From positions 17,513,688 through 17,577,687 of the forward strand of contig OZ059895.1 in the NCBI GenBank assembly GCA_964057225.1: DNA of 64,000 nucleotides, in the 5' to 3' direction. A program made the position numbers and the translations under genes. How positions within the stretch are numbered: position 1 is the first letter of the stretch; every line of letters starts with the position of its first letter. Under the pieces are notes generated by a model. That model worked only from the letters and a program-made list of their open reading frames with translations. It was not told where the DNA came from and made no database searches. This DNA comes from Auanema rhodensis (taxonomy: Eukaryota > Nematoda > Chromadorea > Rhabditida > Rhabditidae). Shown here piece by piece: positions 45,314 through 59,304 of the stretch.

Positions 45314-47228
45314 TTAGTAATTAGAATGGATTTCTAAAGGTCTCTCCTGCTCTATATAGTACGATTCTGGTGTATGAACTGAAATATAAAGAGGATTAAT
45401 CTGAGAATTGATAGGCGTTAATATATACGTAGGATGGTGCATCGTTAGTGTTCGAGGGAACTCAGAATTCAGAGGTTCTGTTTTTGGATAAATAATAGTT
45501 AATTGATTTTTTACTCTAAAAAGCCAGAATTATTTCTTTATTTCGACTAATTAGTACTGAAACCTACTTTTTAAGGTCCGAGACAGGTTGATAGATATGA
45601 ATAATTTTTCCTGACTCAACAAGATGGCGTGATCTGGAAATATTGAGTTTTAAAGAATGCTCTTGAATAGTGGAAAGAATTAAAAATAAAATATTTCTTT
45701 TAATAAAAAATATTCTATTAATATATTTTTTGTTAATGTTTAAACAAACATCAATGTCTACAACCGGTCTTTGCGTAACAAAATCGTTGACTGATTCATT
45801 ATCCCGCATGTTTTTTAGTTCAAAAACAAAAAGATGCAGTGAAATTACAAAGAAAAAATAAAACACAAACTTCAAAAATTCGTTAATTACGGGATCGTAA
45901 ACTGTTCCTTTGAAACATATTATGTTCATGGACGGAAATAACATCATTATCCTCTGAAAGCATATTAAAGCCTTGAAATTAACATCGAAAAAACCTTCGT
46001 GAATTTTAGCTCCTCATCGGTATAGGCCAAATTTTGACCATCATATTCTAAGCTTTGAATATTTGTGAATCTCGCTGTGATTTTGGTGTGAATAATCTAT
46101 GAAGGTGTAAACTAGTTTTTGGTAATAAAGTATTGAATACTTTTGAGAGAGTCAGATGCGTTATTGAAAGACAGTTTGAAATACACTCTGCTAGCTCCTC
46201 GTTTATGATAACTGATGAATAAATTCTAAGGCATCTGCGAAACAGAAGAAAATGTATAAATGCTTTAATATAAAGTGACATACCTTAATGATTTATGGAG
46301 AATCTCCAACCACTGCTGAAGTAGCTCTTGGGCTCCTCTAGCTTCAATCCCATCATTCTAAAAAATTTTACTAGAGGTAGAGTGAACAAAATTACCAAAT
46401 CAGGAGAAACGCGTAGTACATAATCCAAGTCTCTTGTTTTTCCTAAATTCAGTTCAACAAGACTAAAAACAAGAAATATATAACATTTGAAGTTCCCTAT
46501 ATACATTTTTACCTATTAGATAATTCACGGAGACAATCCTTTAATAATGAAGCATATTGGAAAGTGTCCATTTCTATTACACATTTTAAAATAACTTCCC
46601 TCTTGAACTGCTTCAAATATCTGCTAAAAGACAACAAAGCAGCCTAAAGGCATAAATTTCCTGATGTTTCATTAAGTTTTATTGGTATAACCTGATATGT
46701 CATCACATTTTCCTGAGTGCAATTTTCAAAAACAAGTCGTATATCTATGAATTTGGCTAATTGTGTTTGATATTTGAAGCAAGTAATTATTTCATCCAAA
46801 GAGACGTTCCGGAAAACTAGAATATAAAGAATTATACGGGGGGAGAAAATTATAACAAAACCTCCAACTTGGGACACTATGTTTCTTTCTTCTCGATAAA
46901 ATCGTATCATTAACGGCATTCCTAAGTCCATTGAGATTGAAGCAAATTCTGTTTTTTCCTGAGAAAACTTCGTTTCCTCAACATGTACCCAACTGCAACA
47001 ATACATTTAAATTCTCTTTTCTTTAAAATTTTCGAAAACTAACTTTTTCGCAGGTTTTACATGTTCGGGGACCAAAAAAGGATTACCGCAATCAAGAAAA
47101 TCAATTAAATCATCACTTGATTCAGAATCCGGACTACTTCCTATTGTTTCAATACTACCTTTCGGAATAGAGAATGATGGAATCAAATCTGTGGGACAAT
47201 CCGAATAAAAGCTGGCCTCAGGCTCCAT
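45314..47228 (-). CDS. Unidentified protein with LRR-like C-terminal half
   Basis: Proposed exons: 47228-47044, 46992-46862, 46816-46692, 46643-46513, 46462-46396, 46357-46284, 46234-46113, 46074-45995, 45953-45871, 45768-45750, 45659-45568, 45515-45314; 436 residues in closed frame. I do not recognise the family. The N-terminus (about 60 residues) is acidic and Ser-rich without a signal peptide. From about residue 160 it shows repeated Leu-rich helices and strands (SLVELNLGKT, LRCLRIYSS, CLSITHLTLSK, FTNIQSLEYDGQ, FPSMNIICFKG) spaced like degenerate leucine-rich repeats of the F-box/LRR type, but I see no clear F-box. Confident exons are 1-7 and the last. The join around 45995-45659 is uncertain: it needs a 38-nt intron (46075-46112), a 19-nt micro-exon and a weak acceptor. 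The gene is convergent with the IL-17-like gene. Confidence 0.6.
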
Positions 47229-47917
47229 AACAGAATTCAAGCAAAACGTAAACCTGACAATGACTGACGCTAACTTTGTTCCAATTCAATTATTCTAATT
47301 ATAAGCTATCTGTAGTGGCTAATTGTGCAAAATAAATTAACTAGAAAAGTATGGGAAATGAAAAGAAAGTTTAGAAAGTTTTTAAATACACGATAAAGGA
47401 AAAAATAACTAATTATGAAAATTAGTTGGATTCGGTATGTATAATCAGTACATAACTGAGGTGTAAATTCGCTTAATTTACCATTCACAAATGCATATTA
47501 TTTTCCGTTTTCATCAAATACAGATAAAAAGTTCAGCTGCTTTTTAATTCTATTCATAGATTACTTAAAGAATTTCCATAAGATAAATATAGTTTTTTAA
47601 ATAAACTAATATATATTTTTGTTACCTCAATTCGCTAAATCATCAAAAATTTCAGAAATTACCTTCGTTGACACTTTTTGCGTTTTATTAACATAATTTT
47701 TCGAATTTCGTAAAGAAAAAGCCTATTTTTCAATTCTTGTTGCCGATGGAGAAACAATTGGCTTGGGTATCATAAAAATTGGTATGCCTATTATTAATTA
47801 AAAAGCATCATGTGCTTATTTCCTAAAGAATCCAGCTTTTTATTATTTTATCTACAAGCTTATAGCATATTAAGTATATAAAAGTAATAAGTGAGTTATT
47901 TAGATCAAAACGAATAG
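47229..47917. other. Intergenic region between TRPA and LRR-like genes
   Basis: About 690 bp of very AT-rich sequence with no supported gene. It should hold the TRPA 3' UTR and the promoter of the LRR-like gene. Confidence 0.5.
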
Positions 47918-50218
47918 TTAAATGTCCACAAAAGCATTCCAATTAATTCCAATCAACCATTTGGCGTATCTTCTGCCGTATGTTTCTTCCTCCTAAACAA
48001 ACTGTTTACTCATAGTTCCTTAAAAATTAACTTACATCCAGATGTATATTAGCTCCTGTATATCTAGGGATTTCAGATTCCATTCTCTCTTTTAATTGCA
48101 GTTGACAATTTTTATACTGTACATAATGAACTCTTCCTGCAAATCTTCAAACAATTAATGATTCGGGGCATTCAATTAACCTTTGCGGGGCTGTATTCTA
48201 ACTCTCATGCTCGGATTAAGAAAAGATACGTCATAGGCCTAAAATATAAATAAAATTTCTTAATGTGTGGTCAGCCGGATACATACTTTCTCAGTGTCTC
48301 CTATTATCTGCTGCGATAACTGAAGATATTCAGCTGGCTGGTCTAAAGAAAATGTTGTAGAGTTTGGATAGTTTCAGTTTGACATACTGTCTCTTAGATC
48401 AATCTTTGAGCTTGAGCATGTAAAGTAAGTTCCATCATTTCTAATAACAAGCACATTATTAGTAGTTTTGGTATGTAAATTGAAAAATGGAAAATTTTCA
48501 GAAATTTGTAAAGCTTCGATAACAAAATTGACCTGAAGTATATACCATTTTGAATATTAAACAAGAAAGAAGAAGTAGAAACTAACTTTAATTTTAAGTA
48601 AGGTATCTTCAGCCGTGTTTCGTAAATCACATACATCACCGACGGCTAGAGAGACCATTAAGTTCATAAGCAAGATCACAGTAATAATTTCAAATGCCAA
48701 AACTAAGAAAGACGGAATCCACTGCATTGTTCCTGTAGAGTTCAACTATGAATTTCAAAAAATAAGAAGACAAAATACCTAAAATATCATTTGCATCAAC
48801 TTCACCAATCATCATGGTTGATGTTTTAGTAACAGCTTGTAATATAACAAATAGTTTCTGGGTTGTTGTAGCATTATCGTTCTAGAATACAATTTTCGAA
48901 TTAGTTTTCATACTATATTAGGTTTACGTACATTGTCCATAGTATCCCAAGGCTGAATACCACTATCGCGCATAATTAAATGGAAAGCAAACGAGAATGC
49001 AATAAGTGTTGGAATCCAAATTGTAGCAATCTATATGAATACCATAAAATTATATTCAAACGTTAACTTACGTGTCCAAATGATTTAAGAATACGGACCA
49101 TCATGAAAATATATATTCCATAAGGAGACTTTCTAAGGATATACAAACAATTAATCCATGCCGATATAATTGCAATGATAGGAAGCAACCAAAGAATAAC
49201 TTTCTATAAGAAATGCAATTATATATTAAATCTAAATTTATATACCTTTATTTCTTCATGATAATTATCATATTGGAAAAGGATTGGAACCCAAATATAG
49301 GCAGCTGTAGCCATATAAGTTATGGCATTGAATGATAGAGCAGCAATGAATAAAGACGAAAGTCGGTTTTCAGGTATATTCTTCTTGATTATCGCTTTGG
49401 AAACCTAACAAGGAAATGCGTATATAACGTACTCAATAGCTCGTTAAACTAACCATGATAACAACAAAAATACAAATCATGGCAGTAATAACATAATCAT
49501 AAAAAATATTCTTTGAAAATATATGAGCAGAAAGTAAGAAGAGAAAAAAAGCAAACACTGAAAAAAGTTCATTACCCATACTTATGCAAGTAAGCAAACT
49601 TACTTAGAATTTGAACTGTATACCACAAGGCAGAATCAATTAGGCGTTCATTAATAAAATTGAGAACCATAGGATGTCGAATAACTCCCCATTTATTCTG
49701 TCTTTTCTGAATTAGTATGGTATCAATATGGATTTCTAATTCATATCTAACTAATTGTTGGATATCTTTCCAATGAATTACTTCCCCAATGAATGGATCA
49801 CCAGGCTTGACATCTTCACTAGTACTGAAATTATTTATATAAATATATTTATAATATTAAGAAAAATAACTCTTTTTGGTAATCAAAATAGAAAATTAGC
49901 CTGTCTTCTTCGTCAGCATATTGTACTCTAGTGCGATTATTCAAAGAATCAGCAGTTAAACTGAAATAAAAAAATTATACACACATTCTTTCAATTGGGT
50001 AGATTATGAATATTTCGCACAACCGCCTACGGCATCAATGGATGTTAAATACAAAAGGCAAACGAATGCCACAATTTTCAAATTTTTTATGCTAATTTTT
50101 TGAAATGTATCGATTGCTTGAAAAGAGAATAATTTTGGCCTTTGCAATATATAATGAAAATTTAAAGATACAGTTCAAATAAAACTTACGTCTGCGTAAC
50201 TTCTATTCCTTGTGTCAT
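47918..50218 (-). CDS. TRPA-type cation channel, six-TM core without ankyrin repeats
   Basis: Fourteen exons: 50218-50190 (exon extends to 50232), 49960-49901, 49824-49604, 49557-49454, 49404-49246, 49203-49072, 49030-48932, 48881-48779, 48732-48587, 48532-48388, 48342-48287, 48238-48181, 48136-48036, 47992-47918; 495 residues. A short polar N-terminus is followed by the pre-S1 segment ending RHPMVLNF, as in TRPA (LLTHPLC), six hydrophobic segments, MMIGEVD at the pore (MMLGDIN in TRPA1) and ILLMNLMVSLAVGD at S6/TRP box (VLMNLLIGLAVGD in TRPA1). TRPA channels are Ca2+-permeable sensors of irritants and temperature. The usual ankyrin-repeat block is missing: only 19 codons precede exon 3, and I find no ankyrin motif upstream to FEN1. 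The intron at 49825-49900 uses a GC donor. The start lies 14 nt after a TTTAG acceptor at 50233, so an upstream coding exon cannot be fully excluded. Confidence 0.82.
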
Positions 50219-50835
50219 TCCATCAATCGAATCTAAATCATACAAAATAATATTTAACAAATCAATTTTGAACGATTTAAGAACAATATTCCGAAACAAG
50301 CAGATCGAACAAGTTAGTGTTTCAGCTCTACGGCAGTCATTACAACGTATTACTTTACACTAAACTCCTCAGTGGTAAGCAATGACTCACAAAATACTAC
50401 TTTAGAAAAGCTGAAATCCCGGGTATGAATATCTATTCAACAAGGTAACAAATTTTCTGATTGACATACGGCAAATATGAAACGATCGTATTGAAATATG
50501 AAAAAGGGAGAAAGAGATATGTCGAAAAGGAGGGCATGATGGACACCAGTGCTGGAATAATAGACAAACATACACAAAAGTAAATATTACTAGTCTATAC
50601 AGTTGTCGCTATAACGGCCATTTGATGTTCATTAAATAGTTTAGGAAATAAATAACCGAATTTATGAATTGATTGAACTTAATTCAGATGTTTGGAAATA
50701 ATAGCATAAAGGTAATGATACATTGGTCGATTCTAATGCAAAAGAGCCTTAGCTACATCTTGTTCAATAAGAGAAATATGAATAGATTTGAACCTTGAAG
50801 TTAAACTGTGCTAATGTGCCAATTTAACATGAGAC

Positions 50836-51143
50836 ATGACAATCGATAACTATAGAAAGCTCGAATTACTGCATGAACTTAGGAAATGGCAGAGAAATTA
50901 CTGGAGAGGACAGCGCGATAAGCCAGGACCATCTGGTTATAAATATGGCTTCAATAGTAATGTCTGTCTGAAATTGACAACGAATCCGTAAAACAGCAGA
51001 ATCAATCTTCAATGTTCTTTGACAAGAGCTTATTTGGTATAGCCTTCGTCTCATTTCACATGCATGAAGGGGCTTCTCTTGTGAAATTAATACCTATCGA
51101 TTTCTATAAGAGAGTAAGGAGCAACATCAACTTAACATCTTAA
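50836..51143 (+). CDS. Candidate small two-exon gene (about 90 aa), unidentified
   Basis: ATG at 50836 opens a 51-codon frame (TAA at 50989-50991) starting MTIDNYRKLELLHELRKWQ and rich in Trp, Tyr, Lys and Arg. If a donor at 50962 (GTCTGT) is joined to an acceptor at 50996 or 50999 (AAACAG, then CAG), the frame continues through a second open stretch (SSMFFDKSLFGIAFVSFH and on) to TAA at 51141-51143, giving 89-90 residues with a 35-38-nt intron. Introns that short occur elsewhere in this window. Amino-acid composition looks protein-like, unlike the chance frames nearby. No family is recognised and there is no signal peptide. The minus strand of 50866-51054 is also open. Confidence 0.3.
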
Positions 51144-51344
51144 ATGAATAAGTGGCTTCTGGAGTGACGTTAGTGAAAAGCATAATTCAAACAAAAACTT
51201 CCAATTTTTCAATACTTCAAATTAATTTTTTTCAAATTGAAATCTCAAGATTGGTCTATATCTTAGTTGATTTATTAACTATGCTAAATAGTTACATAAA
51301 TATAACAACTAAGAAGGGTGAACTCGAATAGAAAATGCATTTCG

Positions 51345-51477
51345 TTACTGCCACATGACTGGATAGATGTTTAGAAACACACATCCCACTATATATCCGG
51401 AAACTAATAGGATGGGCAGGCATGCGGCTAACAGACGAGCAATCAGCCGGATGCGGGCTCTTTCCAGCTCTACATAC
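51345..51477 (-). CDS. Candidate terminal exon encoding a membrane segment
   Basis: Behind an acceptor (AAATTAG) at 51478-51484, a phase-2 exon reads YVELERARIRLIARLLAACL, continues with a hydrophobic stretch (PILLVSGYIVGCVFL) and ends IYPVMWQ-stop at 51345. A charged helix followed by one transmembrane segment suggests a small membrane protein. Local base composition is richer in GC than its surroundings. I could not find the preceding exon between here and FEN1, so this may be the end of a small gene, a 3' UTR exon of FEN1, or chance. Confidence 0.25.
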
Positions 51478-51719
51478 CTAATTTACAATGACAAGTTGGA
51501 AAGCTAACAAGCTCGCAGCTGACTTATGAGGGAGAATACGAACATGAATTTGTTATCGGATATTTTCCATAATCCATATAACATTATTTGATAAGCAAGA
51601 AAACAACACCTTCAGATCAATTTATTACTCGCAACTTATACAAATACATGCAGCAATTACCGAGAAAAAACAAGATGCTTTCACAGGGAACCGAGCAACT
51701 TACTTAAGATCATAAATAA

Positions 51720-53359
51720 TTATCTTGGTCTTTTGATAGGTGGTCCTCTCTTCTTTTCTCCCTTTTTCGCGTCTTGTGCTTTACGCTTAGCAGAAGTTGG
51801 AACAGTACTTACAGATTGCGAAATTTTAAAGAAGGAATCTATGCGACCCTATATAAAACAAGCTAGTTATGACAATTTTATTATTCAACCAACCTGTGTT
51901 CCAGCACTACGCCCTTTCTGCATTTTGGCGATTCCCGCACGAACTCTATCTTCACTGAAATGTTTATATTTGAAGAAAAGTATCATTTCATAACAGCATA
52001 CTTGAAATTTTTTTCTTCGCACATGAACTTAACAATACCCTCAACGTCAGGCTCCTTCCATACTAACTAGAAAATACAAATCAAATAATATACTTTCAAT
52101 AGAATAAATTTTACCTCTATGTTCTCCTGATTCACTTCGGGGTTCAGGAACAACTCACGAGCGCGCTTATAAGGCCAGTCCTCAGGAGGAGGGTATTTCT
52201 AAAAGAAAGATAAACTATAATTTAAATATATCTTTAATTTACGGATTGGTTGATGTTCTCTAAAACTGATTCAATAGTCTTGTGCTTAGAAATTAATTCG
52301 AAAGCTTTCTTTGGACCGATACCTAATATTATGTTGATAAACAGGAAAACTGAATTAAAACCAAAATGTACCTCGAATAGTACCACAGTAATCGCAACCA
52401 AGCATTATACAGAGATCAACAAATTGTTCCCGAGTCATACCAAACTCATCATATACCCGAGAAAGGTTAATTTCCTGTAATTTACTCTAAGTATATAAGT
52501 TTACGTATAGTAACTAACTTTAATTGGCAATTTCTTAGCTTCAGAAAATGTCATATTCCTAAGAAGAACACTAGAGCCAAATGTAAGAGCATCCATATCT
52601 TCAGTGGCTGTGCCAAAAACCTTCAAAACTAAAAACTGGAAAAGGAAAAAGCACTCAATAAACTTTTCCCGCTTGAACCAATGCAGCACATTGAGCCTCT
52701 GCTTCACAAGGAGCTTCAACTACTGGAACTCCCATTAATCTGAGCAAAGTTTTAACATCTTCGTTTTGTTCTTTAGTAACCTATGAGTATCTGTAAGTTT
52801 GGTAACAATTATTAAAACATACCTTCACTAAGCGCCTTTCAAACTTATTAACAGCTTCAGCGTCTCCCTTTTCTTTTGCTTCTGTAAGCGCCTTTTCAGC
52901 TTCAGCACTAAAAAGCACATTCAGCGATAAATAATTTTCCCACTTAATACCGTCGTTCGGTTCTTTTTTCCAACTCCCCACTTTTCATATCTGGTGGTTT
53001 ACCGTCAAATACATAACATGGTTTAACACCATGATCGATCATTCTGATCGTACGGTAAAACATACCCATTATATGACTTAAATGACATGAGATCAAATGA
53101 AAAACGCAGATCTGGCAAACCTTGTTGTTTCTCCCGTCTCGGATTGAAGCTGTGCTCCATCTTGCCTAACAGCAATCAGAAACTGATAAAGACACATAGA
53201 TGCATCAATAGCAACCTAAAACTTTTTCTTCCATTTTTAAAAAAAAGGGGGGGGGGGAGTTTAACAAACTTTGCGTCCAAAATAAGCTTTCATTTCGTTA
53301 AGTTTAACAGCTGAAGGAGCATTATCAGCTATAACCTTAGAAAGGTCTTTAATACCCAT
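51720..53359 (-). CDS. FEN1: Flap endonuclease 1 (FEN1)
   Basis: Twelve exons: 53359-53270, 53215-53121, 53076-52951, 52907-52823, 52780-52664, 52620-52519, 52474-52372, 52322-52243, 52198-52115, 52066-52002, 51954-51894, 51848-51720; 378 residues (human 380). The start [10 protein letters not shown] is canonical, since FEN1 needs a free N-terminus next to the active site. Visible motifs are [38 protein letters not shown] (metal ligands), IMLGCDYC and [11 protein letters not shown] (H2TH). The PCNA-binding PIP box QGRIDSFF lies at 336-343, followed by a basic Lys-rich tail. FEN1 removes 5' flaps in Okazaki-fragment maturation and long-patch base-excision repair; the C. elegans homologue is crn-1. 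Human CDYC has E/S-type neighbours as here, and all catalytic acidic residues I can align are present. The gene is last in a same-strand run with RPC7, 313 bp downstream of its stop. Confidence 0.97.
53239..53257. repeat. A8G11 homopolymer pair in FEN1 intron 1
   Basis: Eight A followed by eleven G on the plus strand. On the transcribed strand this is C11T8, inside the 54-nt first intron of FEN1 (53216-53269), where it would act as an unusually C-rich pyrimidine tract. It is also a likely site of sequencing or replication slippage. Confidence 0.9.
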
Positions 53360-53672
53360 GGCAGTGCAGAGATACAGAAAATCAAAGCGAAATTGATAAG
53401 ATCTAAACTTTCCAATATTATACCATACAAACACTAGTGACGATGAAGTACAGAAGTTGACAAATAATAATTCTTAAATTTTAAAAAACAAATAATTCCC
53501 GGCCAATTAGCATTAGAGCGCACAATGGCTAAAAAAATTACTCAATTGTATTTGAAACAATTAGAATTTTTAAATAAATAGAAAAAAGTAATAACCACAT
53601 TTCATTCATGTACATTTTTTGGAACAATATGAACTCAACAATCAACAATAACAATAAAGTAACATTACAATC

Positions 53673-54590
53673 TTATGATATATCATCTCCATCAAGGTTA
53701 TCGTCAGAACCACCATCTCCATATCTGTAATAAATTACAAGTTTCAAATTTAACTGAGAAAAATCAAACCCTTCTCCATTATCAAAGTAATTAGATATAT
53801 AATCATTATCTTCTTCTGCATATCCATCTTCAGAAAGGACTTCAGCCTCTTCCCTGTCAGATTTTTCAGAGCCCTCTTCCTTTACAGATATTATTTTTAA
53901 AAATGGAAAGTAGAAGACAGGTACCTCGTCTTCCGCATCATCGTCTTTCTCTTGGCCCTCGTTTGCTTCTAATGTTTTCAATCGTAAAGCTAATTCTTCA
54001 TTACTCAATCCATCTCTCTTCCTTTTCTTGGCCTTGGGTTCACCCTTACTTTTTTGCCAACACAATTCTTCCGGTAATCTTTGAAAATCTAAATATATTT
54101 CATTTATTCTTCAAATTAAAAAATTCTATTCACCTGGCTGAAGTTTTTCTCTATCTAATTGATTGTATTTGTCCATATATCGCCTAATATCCTTCTTCTT
54201 CTTAAAATCAAGAAAAAATTCTGACTCATGAAATCTGAGCAAGAATGTTTACAGGCTTTTACTTTTACTTTTTTTCGATTATTACCTATTTACAATTTCA
54301 AACTTAACATCAGCCATGTAGGATTGATGATCTGTTATGTTAAAGGGGATGAGTGCTCTATTCAACACCTAAAAACACCTATACAATTCATCGAAAACAT
54401 TATTAATAACAGATTTAGTAAAATGCTCAAAACTGTTATGCTTCGGAATTTTTCTCACCGGATACAAGGGAGGTTCCGCTACTCTGGTTTGTTGATAAGC
54501 TGCCATTTCATGCCTAGCTATACCCAAGGCATTGGCCACAGCTCTTACTGTGGAGCCGGCACCTCCACCTCCTCTGCCTCGACCACCCAT
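53673..54590 (-). CDS. POLR3G: RNA polymerase III subunit RPC7 (POLR3G/POLR3GL family)
   Basis: Six exons: 54590-54459, 54368-54286, 54234-54134, 54088-53925, 53879-53770, 53724-53673; 213 residues (human 223). The layout is that of RPC7: a Gly/Arg-rich start (MGGRGRGGGG), a PPLYPVLNRALIPFN segment, a basic DFKKKKDIRRYMDKY helix, a KKRKRDGLSNEE linker, and a long acidic Asp/Glu tail to the C-terminus. RPC7 belongs to the RPC3-RPC6-RPC7 heterotrimer of Pol III, which transcribes tRNA, 5S rRNA and other small RNAs. The ATG follows an acceptor (ATTTAG) with no spacer, so the mRNA is either trans-spliced or has a spliced 5' UTR. The gene lies 348 bp after AFG3L2 and 313 bp before FEN1 on the same strand. 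Confidence 0.9.
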
Positions 54591-54938
54591 CTAAATCGTA
54601 TAAATGTTTCTTGAACTCTTTCAAGATAAACGAGGTATCAAATGCTCCAACAATTAAAAACTCATAACTAAATAATCAATTTTTTTTTTATTTTAAAAAT
54701 TTGCAGCCTATGTATACTCATTTTGTAATATTTAACAGAAACAAAACAACAAACAATGTGCATGAGAAGGGAGATCCTATAATCAATTCTACTTGAACTA
54801 CCAACTATAGTTTAAAAACTAGAAATAAGGAAGAAAAAGTATAAATTTTACCGTCCAAGAATAAGAACGAATATGGGAACAATCTTTTGTATGACATGAT
54901 AAAACCAATCTTCGATATGATATACAAAATTTGAAAGT

Positions 54939-58183
<3,245 letters not shown>

Positions 58184-59304
58184 CTTAAAAATTGTGTTGA
58201 ATAAGATTAAATGGGTAGTAATAAGCAAAAACAACGGTAAAGTTATAGAAGATTCTAAACTAGCCGGAAAGCATCATCAGGATTTCACAACTCTAAAACC
58301 GTACGTGATCTTACGTCACATTAAGCATGACATTTTACAGTATGACATCACTATTGCCAAGGGAGTTAATGAAATAAGCTTCATCACTGTTTAACATTTG
58401 AAAAAATTTACTTATCTATAAATTCTAAGAACAGACTAATGGTATCAAATTTAACTCTAATAAATCAAATATTTTAGTTTCTAGCCTTATTTACGACCAT
58501 TTTTTTAATTTTATTTCAAAATTCAACAATGACATGTTAAATCTTGGTCTTCATCTGCTTATTAACAATTTATTAAAAAGCCTGAATTATATTTGAATGA
58601 ATTATCTTAAGATTTGGTTAATTCTTTTTTTTTATCCGTTTATATCTTTGAAGTAGTAACGAACAGGATAATGTATTTCGTGCAATCGTATTGTTTCGAA
58701 ACAAGCAAGTTCAGAGAATCGGATGACAACATAAAAATTTCTATCATATAAGAAACACTACAGCAGTTCCTTAGCTAAGAATTCGAACTGATCAGATAAA
58801 TTAAATTCCATAATAAGTTTGTTTTAACTGTTCAACGTGTTAAAATTATTAATTGAAAAAAAACTAAGTTGTAATGCGGTAATAGTTTATGCATGTAATC
58901 AATAGACAATAACAATAAATAATTAGCTCATGATTGTTCGACAAAACAGATATACATACAAAATGATCCATGTGGATCAGTCACCGTAATCGAGATTAGA
59001 AATGATGTTTTCAACAAGCACATAAACTTTACAACTTTATGCAAGCTAATATGTTAAGGAATTTAAATTCGTAAGTTGTAAGGTTTAACTTCCCGACTGC
59101 AAAAAAAAGAGAACGAGAATGGAGATGATGCAATATGGAGCGAGATCAGTGAAATAATAAAACAATATTGGCATAACGAATTGGACACAACAAAGTTCAA
59201 GGCAATTAAAGTTGGCGCCAACAAGATACAAAAAAACCCCATCAGAATATACCCCTTGATATTAGTATTGCATTTAAATCGTTTTACGAGAAAATTATTT
59301 TGCA
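58184..59304. other. Intergenic region between polybromo and AFG3L2
   Basis: About 1.1 kb, AT-rich, no supported gene. Frames here are antisense extensions of AFG3L2 exon 1 or hydrophobic AT-rich noise. It should contain the polybromo 3' UTR and the AFG3L2 promoter, or the promoter of the whole downstream gene run. Confidence 0.5.

Larger units (their letters stand above)
50233..51719. other. Region between FEN1 and TRPA with two possible small genes
   Basis: About 1.5 kb with no recognised family. No ankyrin-repeat coding sequence is visible on the minus strand. Two short coding-like stretches are listed separately (50836-51143 +, 51345-51477 -). The rest is AT-rich, without notable structure. 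Confidence 0.5.

Noticed and set aside
47918-50218. First considered polycystin-2 (PKD2)
   Set aside because: There is no large extracellular S1-S2 polycystin domain, and the S6/TRP-box and pore follow TRPA, not PKD.
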